A stretch of DNA of 64,000 bases from Amoebophrya sp. A120 (GCA_905178155.1 CAJINV010000002.1:10078528-10142527), one strand, 5' to 3'. Positions 33,201 to 45,281 are shown, numbered from the stretch's first letter. Program-made: numbers and translations. The notes: generated by a model not told the origin, from the sequence alone.

Positions 33201-35139
33201 AGATTGGCTGGAGACGGTGATTATGCCCTTGAGCAGTAAGGAGAACAACCTGCAAGGGAATGATGAGCTTGACGAGCACGCGGATTCTAGCAAATTGTTG
33301 AGGACTGAAGTAGAGCTGATGTCACAGAACTTCACTGGCCCGCCGATTGAATGGCGCGCGAATGCCTTCGAGAGGCGGCTGGCAGAGATGCAGGTGGTCG
33401 CTGCCGCGGTAGAAAAAGAAAAGCAAACGTTGCTATACATGAATTTGCACAAAGTTCCCGAGCGATACGATTTCGAAAAGAAGAAGACAGCAGTGAGACT
33501 TTTAATGACGGATGCCTTTGACCAGGATGCCGCCTACGTGAAGGAATTGCAAAAAGCACGGGACGTGTACGTACCCGCCCACGATCTGATCCTCGGCATT
33601 GATTTACAATTCGCCGGGATCGACCTCCCCTTTGGCACTGCGAATGTTGCGGAACCGCTTCGCTCCAAGCCTTCCCGACTCGCACGGCCCCCGCCCGTGC
33701 TCTCCCTCGTCGACCTGCCAATCAGTCTGATGCAGCAGCTAGCTCTCGATCCTCCCTCCTTCACGGCCGAAGTGGGGGTCAGACTGCGTTCGGGCAGAGG
33801 GGTAGGGGACGACTCATCTGCCACGTCGTTGAGGTCTTCCCAGGAGGACGCGGACGAGGACGCCGTGCTGTACCAGAGTCGCTTCGGCCTCGGGCGGCTG
33901 CGCATGACGGACGACAAGGATGGGAATCAACAAAACTTTCTAAACAAGCTGGAAAATGAGAGCGACGGAGTTGGAAAATATTTATGGGCAGCTTCGCCTT
34001 GGGCACGCAGTAATTGGATATCAAGGGGCCATGAAGAAGATGGTGTAAGAACGGGTGCAGAGCTGGCAGGATCTGTCTCCGCAGTAGCCCTGAACTTCGC
34101 CGATGTGAGCACAGATGAAGCCGATGCCTTGAAAAAGATCTTTCGAAGCTCAGGGCCATCGGTGCACTCGGTTATTGCTGAGGCCGTCGGTCGGGAGCTT
34201 CCCATACGTTTGTCGGGCATTGTGGGCCACGAGACGCAGAAAGCTGCGAAGGTGGTGCTCCGCGACGCCGAACAGGTGAGTCGTGAGGTCAGCGACCTCG
34301 CACAGATGGCGAAAGCTATTTTAGGGCAAGAACCACAGGGATTGGGTGCGCTAGCGATTCAAACTGAGAAAAATCGCGTCGACAGCCTGCTTGTCTGGCT
34401 CCAGTTGAAAATCGCGCGACACGAAGGCGCGCTGGGGCGCGTACAGCTGCGGCAGGCTACGAACCGAGGAGCCATATCAAGACTATGGTCGTGCCGCGGC
34501 GAAGACTTAGAAGAAAAAGAAAAGTGCTTTCAGGAGTTACGGAAGGAGATATTTCGGGTTTTGGAAGTAGATGGTCGGGCGGCGTTGACAGAAAACTTTG
34601 GGCGTATCAACATGCTTATGCCGCAAGAAGTTTCCTACGGTGCTGATCCTCAGGTTGTTGCGGCCCTTAGTGAGGAAGAAAGAACCATCGTTGCGGCCTT
34701 ACGCAAGGGCGGGCTGGTTCTCTCGTTCCGCAATGGCACGGTGGAGCGGAACGATTATTTCGAAGAAGTGTTGCCGTTTGAAACGCCCTCCGGCGGAGAA
34801 TTCGTGGAGTACCATCCGATCCTGCGGCTGCCAGTGGCCTACACCAAAGTGGTGGACTTCGAGAGTCCCCTCGAGAATCCGGCCAGGGAGACGCGAACCG
34901 TGGTCATCTTGTTCTTCGATGAGAAAGCTGCAAAGTTCGCCGTGCTCCCACTGCCGCAGGCGGCCGCGACGCCGGGTTCTTTCGGAAGACCTCATGGGAG
35001 AATTGTTTTGCCTAGAGCGCCGCTGGCAAGTTACGATAAAGGAATGCGGTGGGCTCTGGACGAGTCCCGTATGGAGCAACTGGAACTGGTGTCGCCAAAG
35101 TTCCTGCACGGCTCGAGCGTGCGTGGCATTGTGGATTGA
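30289..35139 (+). CDS. Giant RNase H-like, RS-rich protein, paralogue 1
   Basis: Single exon of 1616 codons. A second Met at 30328 would give a hydrophobic start (MLRIAAVVFCCAAPSSLS), a possible signal or targeting peptide. The N-terminal third has RNase H-like motifs in order: FLLFTDAS (Asp104), AVAEGEAL (Glu199), LLAFTDSL (Asp246), then HVRSSSR and GNALADQL (Asp391). That is the D-E-D-D set. An Arg/Ser-rich stretch follows (about residues 515-565). The remaining 1000 residues are largely helical and match no family I know; they end PKFLHGSSVRGIVD. A 48-nt tandem duplication lies at 32764-32859. The neighbour at 37361-43087 shares this whole layout. Retroelement RNase H origin is possible, but I see no reverse transcriptase. 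Function unknown. Confidence 0.8.
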   Translation: MLYSICEATLTHKMLRIAAVVFCCAAPSSLSQGAFVKGLSLSRMSVDGLSDKDRAGLTSTAEKVTLRYYAPYRGDAGGHYEYLQKKIACLGDEDANKRFLLFTDASVRSRANVGTFAQLGVVAYSSRGLAKARRDTAERKAEDQRVGSIYDRVPDVLAAGIGGTYFKRAQELLNKSNTGGTFGLMSDSWKDNALTAVAEGEALWRGLNLAYGQQRLMLTESSSGTTTEGVGDASAHDGAKLLAFTDSLHLIRVLEWIFHGGAAAGDVLSDSSPGAGFVRHMQETVAKPIADLFSQVGLKDAFQRTLEKLTRSKVARPGTGSMAKSQFAYYQHVEILHVRSSSRVIRKEEEATSSGGSSCESASPVEQELEKVPSEATTSPKAYTFGNALADQLASGFTLMHSTGTANLLSKRFCENPGGWLKRRRTSTSTAAEKTKSSSIAETNLHDTLYSNCKELMQDLSNRMPHIPKHGKQCQSATFELEQDVVKRFRKFAVLYQKLDYAALEMTQAVVGASAAAVRTSGRGRRPRSGSRSGGRRRGSRRASSTTSSRSSSRGRSSSPAAQEEEAVHRGGEVVLQTGDSTDDTGTGTNIDADAEKQKALLISPLDWFRSQAQVALQHCGSPPGLGFASGKLMRYLDHAWSEETTTPGKAGSSTAGSFCVGSCSTPAAPADAIEFDVRNYEEHCGSAFSDYFGRMKTSSVEDTTTHDNPTPFQQVPLAGKELMGRLWARIAVMRRVRSSLIQSETVLRDFVASINTPVAQTQEDAGEPSRSSGVAGPTSKKEQKSGKKKQKGGPPATAAAVVGHKEIGTKQPPARKGASASDEASYHSVVAGTVKASKVVSYHSVVDATVKAAKVVLYQMEQWSPIALQGDVRTQNLMLERNRWLAPDAQVPNGDGAKFVRCGRLMKEPMEVLDHLLSTFTKSLYAKNAGIRLATRGNYRATAQRVLDVLSKAAIPLATAGLESLLASLEDWLETVIMPLSSKENNLQGNDELDEHADSSKLLRTEVELMSQNFTGPPIEWRANAFERRLAEMQVVAAAVEKEKQTLLYMNLHKVPERYDFEKKKTAVRLLMTDAFDQDAAYVKELQKARDVYVPAHDLILGIDLQFAGIDLPFGTANVAEPLRSKPSRLARPPPVLSLVDLPISLMQQLALDPPSFTAEVGVRLRSGRGVGDDSSATSLRSSQEDADEDAVLYQSRFGLGRLRMTDDKDGNQQNFLNKLENESDGVGKYLWAASPWARSNWISRGHEEDGVRTGAELAGSVSAVALNFADVSTDEADALKKIFRSSGPSVHSVIAEAVGRELPIRLSGIVGHETQKAAKVVLRDAEQVSREVSDLAQMAKAILGQEPQGLGALAIQTEKNRVDSLLVWLQLKIARHEGALGRVQLRQATNRGAISRLWSCRGEDLEEKEKCFQELRKEIFRVLEVDGRAALTENFGRINMLMPQEVSYGADPQVVAALSEEERTIVAALRKGGLVLSFRNGTVERNDYFEEVLPFETPSGGEFVEYHPILRLPVAYTKVVDFESPLENPARETRTVVILFFDEKAAKFAVLPLPQAAATPGSFGRPHGRIVLPRAPLASYDKGMRWALDESRMEQLELVSPKFLHGSSVRGIVD

Positions 35140-37360
35140 TATAACGTTGAGCTGCTTCTCGCCTTTGTTCGGGCAGGAGCAGTTTGAGTGACCTTTTCAT
35201 AACTCAGTACGCGGATAGAAAAGGCATGGCAGTTCTTGTGGCGGTCGGCTGCCAGCTTTTTTTCGTCAGATCACAGTAATATCAGATATCAGTACACATA
35301 TTAGCGCTACATAGAAGTAGGTTATTAGGGTTTATTTCATCGGCCGCAGAAGGAAACTAACAATGATTTTCTTCTTCGAAAAATAAGAACGAAATGTACG
35401 GACGAAGGTCAAATTAAGAAGTAGCAGTTGTATAATAAAATCGTTTTAAAATCCAAATCAACCTTTGCATATCAATGGTGAACGACGACTACCTGATTAC
35501 GTCTGACGTGTGAGCTGCAACTTCAGGATTTTATTGTGCGTGTTGTTTGATTCACGAGGTTCTGGTTATCCAAAGGGAAGAACAACAAGTGCTCTACCTC
35601 TTATTTAAGATTCAATTCCAAACAGGTACACAAATTTAGGCGCGCAAAGACAGCGCAACGAAATATGAAAACAGGAACGTGAAATGGAGAGGATGGTCAT
35701 CCTCATTTGCACTGTTAGACAGATGTTATGGGTCGAACCAAAATTTGCGCGACTTCGGCTATTCTAAGGTAAACGAGTCGTGGTGACCACTTGTCAGCTG
35801 ATGAGCTGGAAGGTTTTCTTCCTGTGTGTTTCGCCAGAAACTTTTTTCTGTGTGTTTCGGCATGGAGTTATGTTTTTTCAGTTGTGGCACTTGAATCAAT
35901 CAAATCTTTACTTATCATAGTAACGACGCAGTGGTACAGTAACTAACTCGAGAATATGTGGCTGCTGGTCGGTTAGCGTTGAACAATATTACATCTGCGT
36001 TGATAATCTGTTCTAGCTGAAATGCGATATCGCGCACGAATAGAGGGAGCAGCTTTACTGCAAGAGTCGGTCTGCAATTAAGTATCGAGTACTAAACTTC
36101 TCGAGAAATAAAATGGCAATAGAATTATTCGGCATCAAGCGTTCTGGATCGATCTTGCAAGCGAATGAGGACTCTGCGCGAAGCAAAGATCAAAACGTAG
36201 CAAGAAAATCGGAAACCTACAATTTTTTCGGTCAGAACTTCACCCGATATTAATCCTCGGTTTTCTTTTCAAGGCTTTCAGGAAGAACGCCATGAGCCTG
36301 ATCGAAATCGCAGATACACAGCGTGTCTGTCGTGCAGCAATACAAAGGATCATCTGTCGAGCTTGCAACAAGATCTGCTGGTGCTGTTGTGAAAAAATAA
36401 AATGTCGAAAGCTGGCTGAGAAAAAATAAAGCGGATTAGGGAGAGCCGCTCTGATTGAGGCCTCCATGACGGTTTGATCCTCATCAATGAAATCAATGAA
36501 ACGAAACAGTGTCGCTTGATGGAACATCGCCCTGTGGTGGAAACTTCGTGAAACACGCAACTCGCTGGCTACAAGATTGCTTGCTTGTGCCAGTCCCACT
36601 AAAGTACTTTTTACCAGAAGAAAGACACTCGTGTACGTATGTATTAGTTTTGGTACGAGAACGACCTGACATCAAAAAAAACCCGTATTGTTACTCATCC
36701 TCTGGTGCACCAAATCTATCCCTCTAAATGAATCTTGCTGTCTTTCAACTATCTTGCTTCTTTACGTTCTTTGCCTGGTCTCTGGCTACAACGGAACCAA
36801 ATCAAGATTCCACTAAAGTACCAAGAGAACGACTTTTCTTCATTAGTTTTGGTACGAGAACGACTTGACATAAAAAAAACCCCTTATTATATTTATACTC
36901 ATCCTCTACGTCTACACCAAATTTCTCCCTCTAAACAAATCTTGCTGTCTTTTATCAACTAGCTTTACGTTTTTTAACTGGCAAGGAACAGCAACAAGAG
37001 CAAACAGCAAATAGCACTGCGTCTTTGCAAGACGAGCAAAGGTTCGCTATTATTTAACAACCAAGAAGAGGACTACATCCCAGGGACGGGTATGCGGCGT
37101 AAGGTATAAGTTGCAGGGTTGTAGTGTAACTGATTTTTCAATAAGTACATCGGCGGGTTGTCTAGAAGTACTGATCCGTTTGGTGTGGAAGTAGCGCCGT
37201 TTGACTTGACTTGATTGCAAGATTACACTTGTAGTTGTGTAATTTATTATCGACGGTCACAGTTCAGCAGGCGCCCTACTTTGTGCTTTATTTCGGGGTA
37301 CTAGCAGCTACAAAATATACCCTCTCTTCGTCTCAGTCCTGAATATTCTGATTATAACAT
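35140..37360. other. Intergenic with a direct duplication
   Basis: About 2.2 kb between the two paralogues with no gene. Two diverged direct copies of a segment of about 170 bp lie at about 36594-36780 and 36808-36970, sharing CCACTAAAGTAC, TTTTGGTACGAGAACGAC and AATCTTGCTGTCTTT. No RNase H-like remnant is visible in either strand. Confidence 0.55.
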
Positions 37361-40300
37361 ATGCCTGAACAAGCTTCAGCTTCATGTGCTGAGCTGTTGC
37401 GGCAAGAACTCGTGATGGCATCTTCACGGCGGCGCCCGAAGCCCTGCGCTCAGCGGAGGGTCTCCGCTTGGATTTCGTTTTGCCTTGCCGCACTCTTGGA
37501 CAAGAAAAACGAGTCGCTGCTGCTGTCGAGCACTGTAGGCGTGGGCGGGCTTTCTTTAGTGAAAAAGTTTCGGCGTGCGGCGGCAGCCGCAGCCGCCGCG
37601 GACAGGCCGAGGTATGAAATCAGCAGCCAGCAGATAAAGAAAGAGATCGCGGGGAAGACCAGATTTCGTTACTACGCGCCAGGCTGCGGTGGGGAGCAAT
37701 CGGTCAGCGCTTATTACGAGCGCCTTCAGCAGGAGCTCACTCTGTCTGATTCCATAGACCACGACGCTCCGGCGAGCAGCATCAAAAGGTTTTTCCTGTT
37801 TACGGATGCGAGTGTTCGATCCGTTCCCGATCCCGTCCGTGGCGGGCGAAAGGAGACCCACGCGCAGTTGGGAATAGTAGGCTACTCCAGTCAGAAATCC
37901 TCTGCGATACAGCCCGCGGCAGCGAAGGAAGAAGAAGACACCGGACTGGACTCAGAGGGCCGGGGTAAAGATCTGTCCATCTACGCTAACGCTCCTGTCC
38001 TTCTGGCCGCCGGGCTGAGGCGGCCGGAAATCGGGCCTGGACATCAAATTTCGTATACGACTCAGGCACAAACTGTTATGGATTCCGATCCGGATTTTCA
38101 AAAAATGCCGGAAACGTGGAGGACCAACGCGCTCGTGGCGGTTGCCGAAAGCGAAGCGTTGCTGGAAGGGTTAGAACTGTACAAGCGGGGTCACCAGTGG
38201 AAGGTTCTCGGAATGTTTCGGGGAGAGAAAGAGAAAGGCGAGGCAATGGCTAGCGCCGCAGCGACGACGTCTCTGCCGATTAGATTGCTGGCCTTCACGG
38301 ATTCTCTCCAGGCTGTCCGTGTGCTGGAGAGCCTTTTTTCCGGCGGTGGTGACGAGAAGCAGGATGGCCCAGCGGGCGAGGTCGCAGGCTTATGTCCCAG
38401 CGGCTCCGGCGTCGTCGAACCTAACTGGGGGGAGCGGCAGGCTTCCTTCGTACGGAGAGCAATCGTGCTGCCGACGGCTGAACTGTTCAGGCGTATTGGA
38501 CTCGCCGACGCTTTTTTAACAGCATTTGGCGGACTACTTCTTTCTCAGCACGGTGGAGCGCCGCAGGAAAAGAGCACCCCATTGGTGCAACAGCTGGAAA
38601 TACTGCACGTGCGAAGCTCTTCGCGACTGATGCGCGGGAGCGATCACGGCGCAGATGAACTCAGGTCCAGTGGCTCTGAACACAGTAGGCGCGAGTCGAC
38701 GACCGCCGACACGCTGCCGTCGTCCCGCACGTTTGGGAACGTGTTAGCAGACCAGCTCGCGTCTGGCTTCACGCTGAAGAACACGGGGAAAAGTGGCTCC
38801 GTCGACCTGCTCTCGCGCCGCTTTTGCGGCAGCCCGGCGGGTTGGCTGAAGAAGAGGGCGGGTATACGTAAAATTGCGAGTGCGGGCGCGGACCACACCG
38901 GGAGCACCTTGTACACCAGCTGCAAGGAGCTCTTCGAAGACCTTAAACAGAAGATGCGAGGTGGTAGCGGGCATCCCATCCTCGGACCGCTGGTGAAGGA
39001 GTTTACGCGCTTCGTGAGCAAATACAACGAAAGAATGGCTCCTCGCTTGCCCAGGAAGGCTAATAGTCGAAGCAGTAGTAGAGGTAGCCGGCGGAGCAGC
39101 AGGAGCGGACGAAGTAATAGGAAAAGTCCGAGCGGAAAAAGTCGCTCTGGGAGCCGGAGCAACAGTCGGAGCGGAAAAAGTCGCTCTGGGAGCCGGAGCA
39201 GGCAGCCTCAGCAGAAGGACGATGTTGAGATGTCGGCACCACAGGCGGACTTGGAGGATGGTAGACACGATGATGTTTTCATCACCGAGTTCGAGCCGCT
39301 TGATTGGTTCCATACCACGGCACAGGTTCCCATGAAATATTGCGGCCATCCATCCGTTGCTTTTAGCACAACTAACGAGCTGTCGGAATACGTTGCTCTT
39401 ATAAAAGAACAGTCCGCGGCGGATGTCCCGCTCGCCAACGCCTTCAATTTTCTCTCGTATCAGAGCAAGTGTCTTGAGGCTTTTGTTCAGCATCGGACGA
39501 CGTTTTCGAAGCCGGGGGCTAAGCTGCTTGGCAGGATTTGGTCACGGATTAAGGTGTTGCGGGAGGTGCGCAAGTTTTTGGTCCGCGCCGAAACATCATT
39601 GCGGGCTTTTGTGCAAAGCATTGCAACCGATTCCAGGGGGCCTCAGGGCGGGCCAGCTCCGAACACGTACCGCAGCCTGGCGGCGCAAGTAGTGGAGACC
39701 GCCGAAAAAGTGGCGAAGCAACTAGTGCCAGGGCAGCGGGCTGATGTCCTGGATGGGTACATCCGCACCTTCACAGACACCGTGTATGCGGGAAACGCCG
39801 GAATACGTCTCGGCACCAGAGGCAACTACGCAGCGTTTGCCACTGAGGTTGTGAAGGGACTGAGCAAGACCGTAATTCCGCGTGTCACAGAAATGATTCG
39901 CGATTTTAGTGAGAAATTGGAGCAGGTAGCGGAGGAGGAGATGCTGACCCACCAAACAGGAGGCGAGAAGGACCGCCTGCAAATGAAAATCTGGGAAATG
40001 TGGTGTAATTTTGTCAGCGAAATAATTTTTGACCTTCCGTTTACGGCGGCTGCAAAAGATGAAGTTTCCCAAGTAGTGACTCTTCCTTTGCACAAAAATC
40101 TTTTTGAACAGCAACTCCTGGAGATGCAACTCGTGGCTGCAACAGTCGAGAAGGAAAGGGAAGCTTTTCTGGATATAGATGACAACATACATCGAGAAGC
40201 TGATAGGGCGCGATACATCGAGAAGCTGAAGGGAGCCCGTGATGCCTATCTAGAAGCGGCGACCCAGCTTGGAGACTTGGCCTGGGCTTATGAGTCTGGG

Positions 40301-43087
40301 AATATTGCGACGCTCCACAACTTCTCCCCGATGACGTTGGTGCAACTTGTAGCGGGTGTTTCCCCACCTTCGTTTAGGGAGCTGCTCGAAAATGGAGTAG
40401 CCGGACGTGATGATGTATCAAATGAGTACAAGGATTATGCGATCATACCTCTACTTGTTTGTTGTTGTTCCAATAAGAACGCTTGCGCGTGCTATGATAA
40501 ATGTGAAGTGGGCGAAGATCATAAAGTAACCCCTCAAACAAGGAGGAAGCAACGATGAGTCGGTGCCGAAGGGCGCAGGCGGCAGAAAATTTAATTGCCT
40601 TACGTTAACAAAAACATAACAAAAAGACTGAGCATTTGCTACTTCTGCACGGAACACAAAGATGAAACCGGAAGAACAGAAACCAGGCACTCCTTTCCTC
40701 TAGATCTATTGCCGTAAAGGCAATTCATAAAAATGCCCAAATGTAAGTTATATAGGTCAGCGGGTCCTGATGGTGGCATAATCCTTTTATTTGCAGTGGA
40801 TACAATGACGACGAGGGATACAATGACGACGAGGTTTTGTACAAGAATCGATTTGGAATCGGGCGTCTCGAGATGGATGAAAAATTGGAGCCGGTTGACA
40901 AAGGCCAATGTCTCGTGTCAATTCATGGGCGAAGGGCGCCGGCGCCGGAAAAGTTCAAACCCCGCAGACGGTGTCTCTCGGACCTGATGAATTTAGACAC
41001 GAATGATCGCGCGAAGGCAGAGCTCAACCCTCGTTCTCGTGAAGGGCTGGCTTTGGATCCTCGAGACGACCGCGAAGGGCGTATCCCTGACTTGAAAGCC
41101 ATGTCAAACAACAACTGGACCAGGGGCCAGTCGAGGCTTCAGGGGCAAAGAGAAAGCGCCTCGGTCGAGGCCGTTATGCGCGACGCGTTGGGTATGGATA
41201 TTCCCGTGAAAGTGCAGAAAGTGAAGGTTGATAGTTCGTCAGGAAAGCCTGAACTTGAGATCGTCCTGGACCTGCCGTTGCCGGACACCGCGCGACAGGA
41301 ACTTGCATCGCTCAACTCAAAACAGATGCAGACTTGGGAAGAAAGCCGTGCGCGCAGTTTGATAGACAATCTGTTCAAAACCAAGATCCGATATACTAGA
41401 GGAATGAGTTGGACCACGACGGAGTGGGAGAGGGCAAAAGAGGAGTACACAAAACGTGTCCTGTGCACGCTGGATGGAGGGAAACCGCAGCGCGGGTCTA
41501 GCAACGCCATCCAACGGATGAGGTTGCAGAGGGGGCAGAAGTGGAAGTGGGATGGCGGGGAGGAGTGGAAGCAGAAGGGTGGAAAGGCTGGAGTTATCAC
41601 TTTTGAAAAGCCCATGGGGTCGCTTATCGAATATCATGAAGACTTGTATCTACCGTACGCTTACACTAGAACGGAGCACCTCGAAGGAGCAACCCCACAG
41701 CAAATTAAGGATTTCCCGCTTGTGCAGGTGGCGGTCCTTATGCAACACAACGAAAGTACACCCGCCCATTCCAAATGCAGTGTGTGTCATGTTTCGACGA
41801 GTAATCAAATAGTGCTGATGCATCTTTGTGAATCTGGAAACGAAACCAACGCGACCTCCAGCTACATAATGAATAGATACGTCTATTAGTTTTTTCTGCG
41901 AAGTTGACGAGGCATGGAAAGTTGCTGTATTTACGCATAGCGAAGGGGGTTTTGAGTACTTGTTGACTCGGGACCTTTGATTTTGCGTTGTGAAGTGACA
42001 GCGAGTTATATGTAATGCGGATCATGCTAAACGTACGCGATGGTAATAATGTATTCATGCAATTGAGTCGACTGGGGGTGCTTTTGTTGCGTATGGTTTT
42101 GTGGTACGATGAAGCTTACGAGATTGATGACGCATTCGCTCCCAACTCGATTTGCTTGTATTTCTTTTTTGATACAAATTTTAATGTACTATACTTTCGC
42201 CGCTACCCCCAAATGCGTCATGTAAGACGTAGCCCGTGGTGCTCTTGCTCGTTATCGACTCGTTCATGTGGAAGATTTACAGGGCGACATCGGACGTTGC
42301 GAATAAACGCACTTTCTTGACGTCGACGAACTCTGTCTCGCGAACACGGCAACCGCTGAGCCCGCATATTCTATGCAAGTGACGTTTTTTCGGGGGCGGA
42401 GGCATTAAGAAGAACATATGAGTTTGAATTTCATCTGCTAGCTATTTGATGAGGAAGGTGTTTCCCATGCAGTGTCGCGGAAACATCACAAACTATTATA
42501 AAGAACCCGTCGTGGTCTCGAGTTGGGGCAGTTTGCTATTTGATACGGGACGGAAAAAGTTCGCTGTTTTGCAGGTTGGAGTCTATAGCGCGATTGACAA
42601 GCGAATTGCGTCGACGGACCTGTCTCGGGAATTGGTAATTATCATGGAGGAATTAAGAAGGGAGAATGTAAGAATGAAGAACTACAGCGACGCCATGAGA
42701 CTACACTATCGTACGGAAAGCTGTACCCGCATTTTCACACTTCTTGGCATGCATTTTTATATGTGGTTCCAACCAAAGTAGGACTTCTTCGATGTGAAGG
42801 AGGTGCAGGGCTGCGCTCCGTACCTTCGCACTTTTAGGCAGCTGCGCTGTGCTACTGCTACATGTACATGCCGTCATTTTATCCGGTCACCGCAAGGAAA
42901 CCGCTTTGACGCCCGCTGTTGGGGGTACAGCACTTTTTGGTAGGATAGACAGCTCGGCGAATTGCGTGTGCTCGAGGCAATCGTGGGGCGGCATCCAGAC
43001 CGGGTTCCCTCGTACATTGACCCCAAGCATCTTTTTGGGAGAACGATCCGCGGCATTCTAGACGAGGCGTCGGCGCTGCAGCCCTAG
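37361..43087 (+). CDS. Giant RNase H-like, RS-rich protein, paralogue 2
   Basis: Tandem paralogue of the gene at 30289. Exon 1 (37361-40415) carries the same catalytic-like set: FFLFTDAS (Asp149), AVAESEAL (Glu263), LLAFTDSL (Asp314), HVRSSSR and GNVLADQL (Asp464). A longer RS repeat follows (about residues 565-615, with SRSGKSRSGSRS units). After an introner, exon 2 resumes with EVLYKNRFGIGRLEM, matching AVLYQSRFGLGRLRM in paralogue 1, and runs to about 41740. A short exon near 42536-42573 reads LFDTGRKKFAVLQ (paralogue 1: FFDEKAAKFAVL). The last exon, 42944-43087, ends PKHLFGRTIRGILDEASALQP. The region 41740-42940 contains intron sequence whose limits I could not fix. Unlike its partner it has introns. 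Function unknown. Confidence 0.7.
40416..40802 (+). mobile_element. Introner, family G (diverged)
   Basis: 387-bp element with ends TATCAAATGAGTACAAGGAT and, on the right, ATCC...GTGGATA; the inner repeat AAGGATTATG pairs across it. Target copies TGATG (40411-40415) and CAATG (40803-40807) match at three of five bases, suggesting age. Excision with one copy keeps frame (GRDDDDEGYNDDEVLYK). An 18-bp tandem duplication abuts its right end. Confidence 0.7.
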
Positions 43088-45281
43088 TCGTCCGTTCCTG
43101 ATTTCTAAGTGTACGCTTCGACAATGGAGAAAGCTGCTGAGGGGGCGAGCTTGCTGCAGCTGCGGTGTAAAGCGAGTGTCTATCTGTAAGACGCTGCTTC
43201 ATAATTTGTACGTCCCTATGGAAACCTTTATTTCTTGAAATTGCAAAAATGAAAATCATAATCATAATTCAGATTCACTTATTCAATGTTGAGGAACGCG
43301 ATTTTACGGAAAAGTCGCGAGAATGAATAGCCAGGGTAAGTTGAAGGATCAAGTGACGGTGTTGCAGTCGTACACGAAGCGTACAAATAGTAATACAAGC
43401 ATCTGCTCCTCACTTTATAATTCATAGTGCGTGGATCAGTATTCAGAGGTCAACATGTCGGACCTCACTGCTGGTTTTGCTTTTCGTGGTGTAGGATCAA
43501 TCCATGCAGCGGAACGATGAATCCAAGGTATGCCAAAAAGAGAGCCAGACACGATAAAGGAGTCATCTTCTGTAAGTGACTGCCCGCTCATGCTTGACCC
43601 GCAGTATTTGCAATGTACATGTAGTATTTATTTCTCTGCCATAAAAACCCTAAAAAACCCATGAGAGCCTTCAAAAGTTAAAATCTTTTAAAACCGCTAG
43701 GCGTAGCTTTACGCACTTAATCAGCGCGCCTACGCAGCTCATTTTTATTTTAACCAGTCCTAGTTCGGCGAGAAGAAAGCAGGGCTTTCACTCGGAAGAA
43801 CGACGACTGCCCGTTTTCTACAAACAAACAAATGACTTCTGGTCTTTGTGCAGTTCCCAGCTTAGTGGATGAGCTCTATTATCGATCTAAAGTTGTCGCT
43901 TTTCTACTTGCCCGAGGCGTTCGGTCCGCAAGTGAAAACCGAAAGAATTATGGTAAAGGCGAAATCTAGTAATGGAGCACAAGCGAATTACCCGTATCCG
44001 TACTGCGGCCGGTATAAGTCTTCCCCGAACTATCTCCAGGGGAGATGATGGAGACGCCGACATAACAGATACGGTTTGTCAACCATTCCGGATTGCCGAG
44101 TGAAGAATGTTACCATCGTCAAGGAAAAAATCCACAACTCTCAGAATTTACACTGAAGGAAAGCAAAGGATTTCCGAATGAAAGCAGTACATGAGGAGAA
44201 CGAAACCCCACGACGATTTTTTTCAGCACGAAGCAGACAATGATGATGATCATCTTGATCTTCGAGTAAGAGAAGCGGCTCGAGTCTCTTGTCGTGCAAA
44301 ACAGAAGAGCCACAACATCTTATGTCTCAAGTCCCCGTGTACAATTTTTACTTACAAACACCCTTCGCAGGGGTCTCAGGTCACAACCAGAAATTTTGTA
44401 TACTATCGCTCCCGGTATTAACCAGGCAGTGGCATCCGCTAGAGTGCAGGATGCACGATGTGAAGAGCAGTCAGCTCGCAGCTGAAGCTATTTCGTATCG
44501 AAAGACCGCGGTATGATGAATCAACAAGACACCCGAACATGCGAAAAACGCACTGATGCTCCCATCAGGAACAAGGAATAGAGATTCCCGGCGCGCGCGA
44601 TGACGCCCGCACTCTAATGCGAGTGCCTGGCGCTGCAGCATAAAAAATCGTGCGAGTAAAGCGATCGAGAACCTGTTCGCAATTTGTCGCTTAATCTGTT
44701 TTGGTGCGCTTGCACAAATATCTCTCTATCGACTTTCGTTATTGCTACGTCTCCCGGTTGTCGTGTTTCGCAGCTATTTTGCGTGATTGGCTTTGGCTTT
44801 TCTTAAATCGTTCTGCTCTAAAAAGAGTCCGGCTTTATTTGCCCGGTATAATGTGTCAGACCATGTTGAGTTACTCTCAGCAATATTCTAGTTTTGACAG
44901 TAGCATAGAAAAATTCTTTACGAGTCTTTGTCAAATTTTCCTGCAAACGCATATAATTTTATTTGCTTTAGCTGCACAGCGCAGCAAAAGATAAGACGGA
45001 CATCGCCTCGTCTGTCTGAACACTCTCCGCAGAAGATTTGGCACTTCGTCTTGTTGCGAAAACTTGCACTTCAACAGTCCGCGCAGGCGCTCAAGCACTC
45101 AGCACATTGGATTTCCAAGACCTCTGTCTCCACCTGCAATGGTATGCCAAGGGTGGCGACTGTTGCTGTGCCGATGTCCACCTCGAGTAATTTATTAGTC
45201 TTGGTTGGTTTCGAAGACGTTCACGTTGCCGTTCCACGAACTTGAAGACGATGTCGGCGATCCGCTACGATGGTAGGTTGA
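43088..45281. other. Intergenic, no supported gene
   Basis: About 2.2 kb. Two AAACCCT-like words at 43640-43660 resemble telomere repeats but are too short to mean much. No gene supported; the kinesin promoter and 5' exons are likely in the last few hundred bases. Confidence 0.5.

Noticed and set aside
43640-43665. Interstitial telomere repeat
   Set aside because: Only two imperfect AAACCCT-like words; too short to support.
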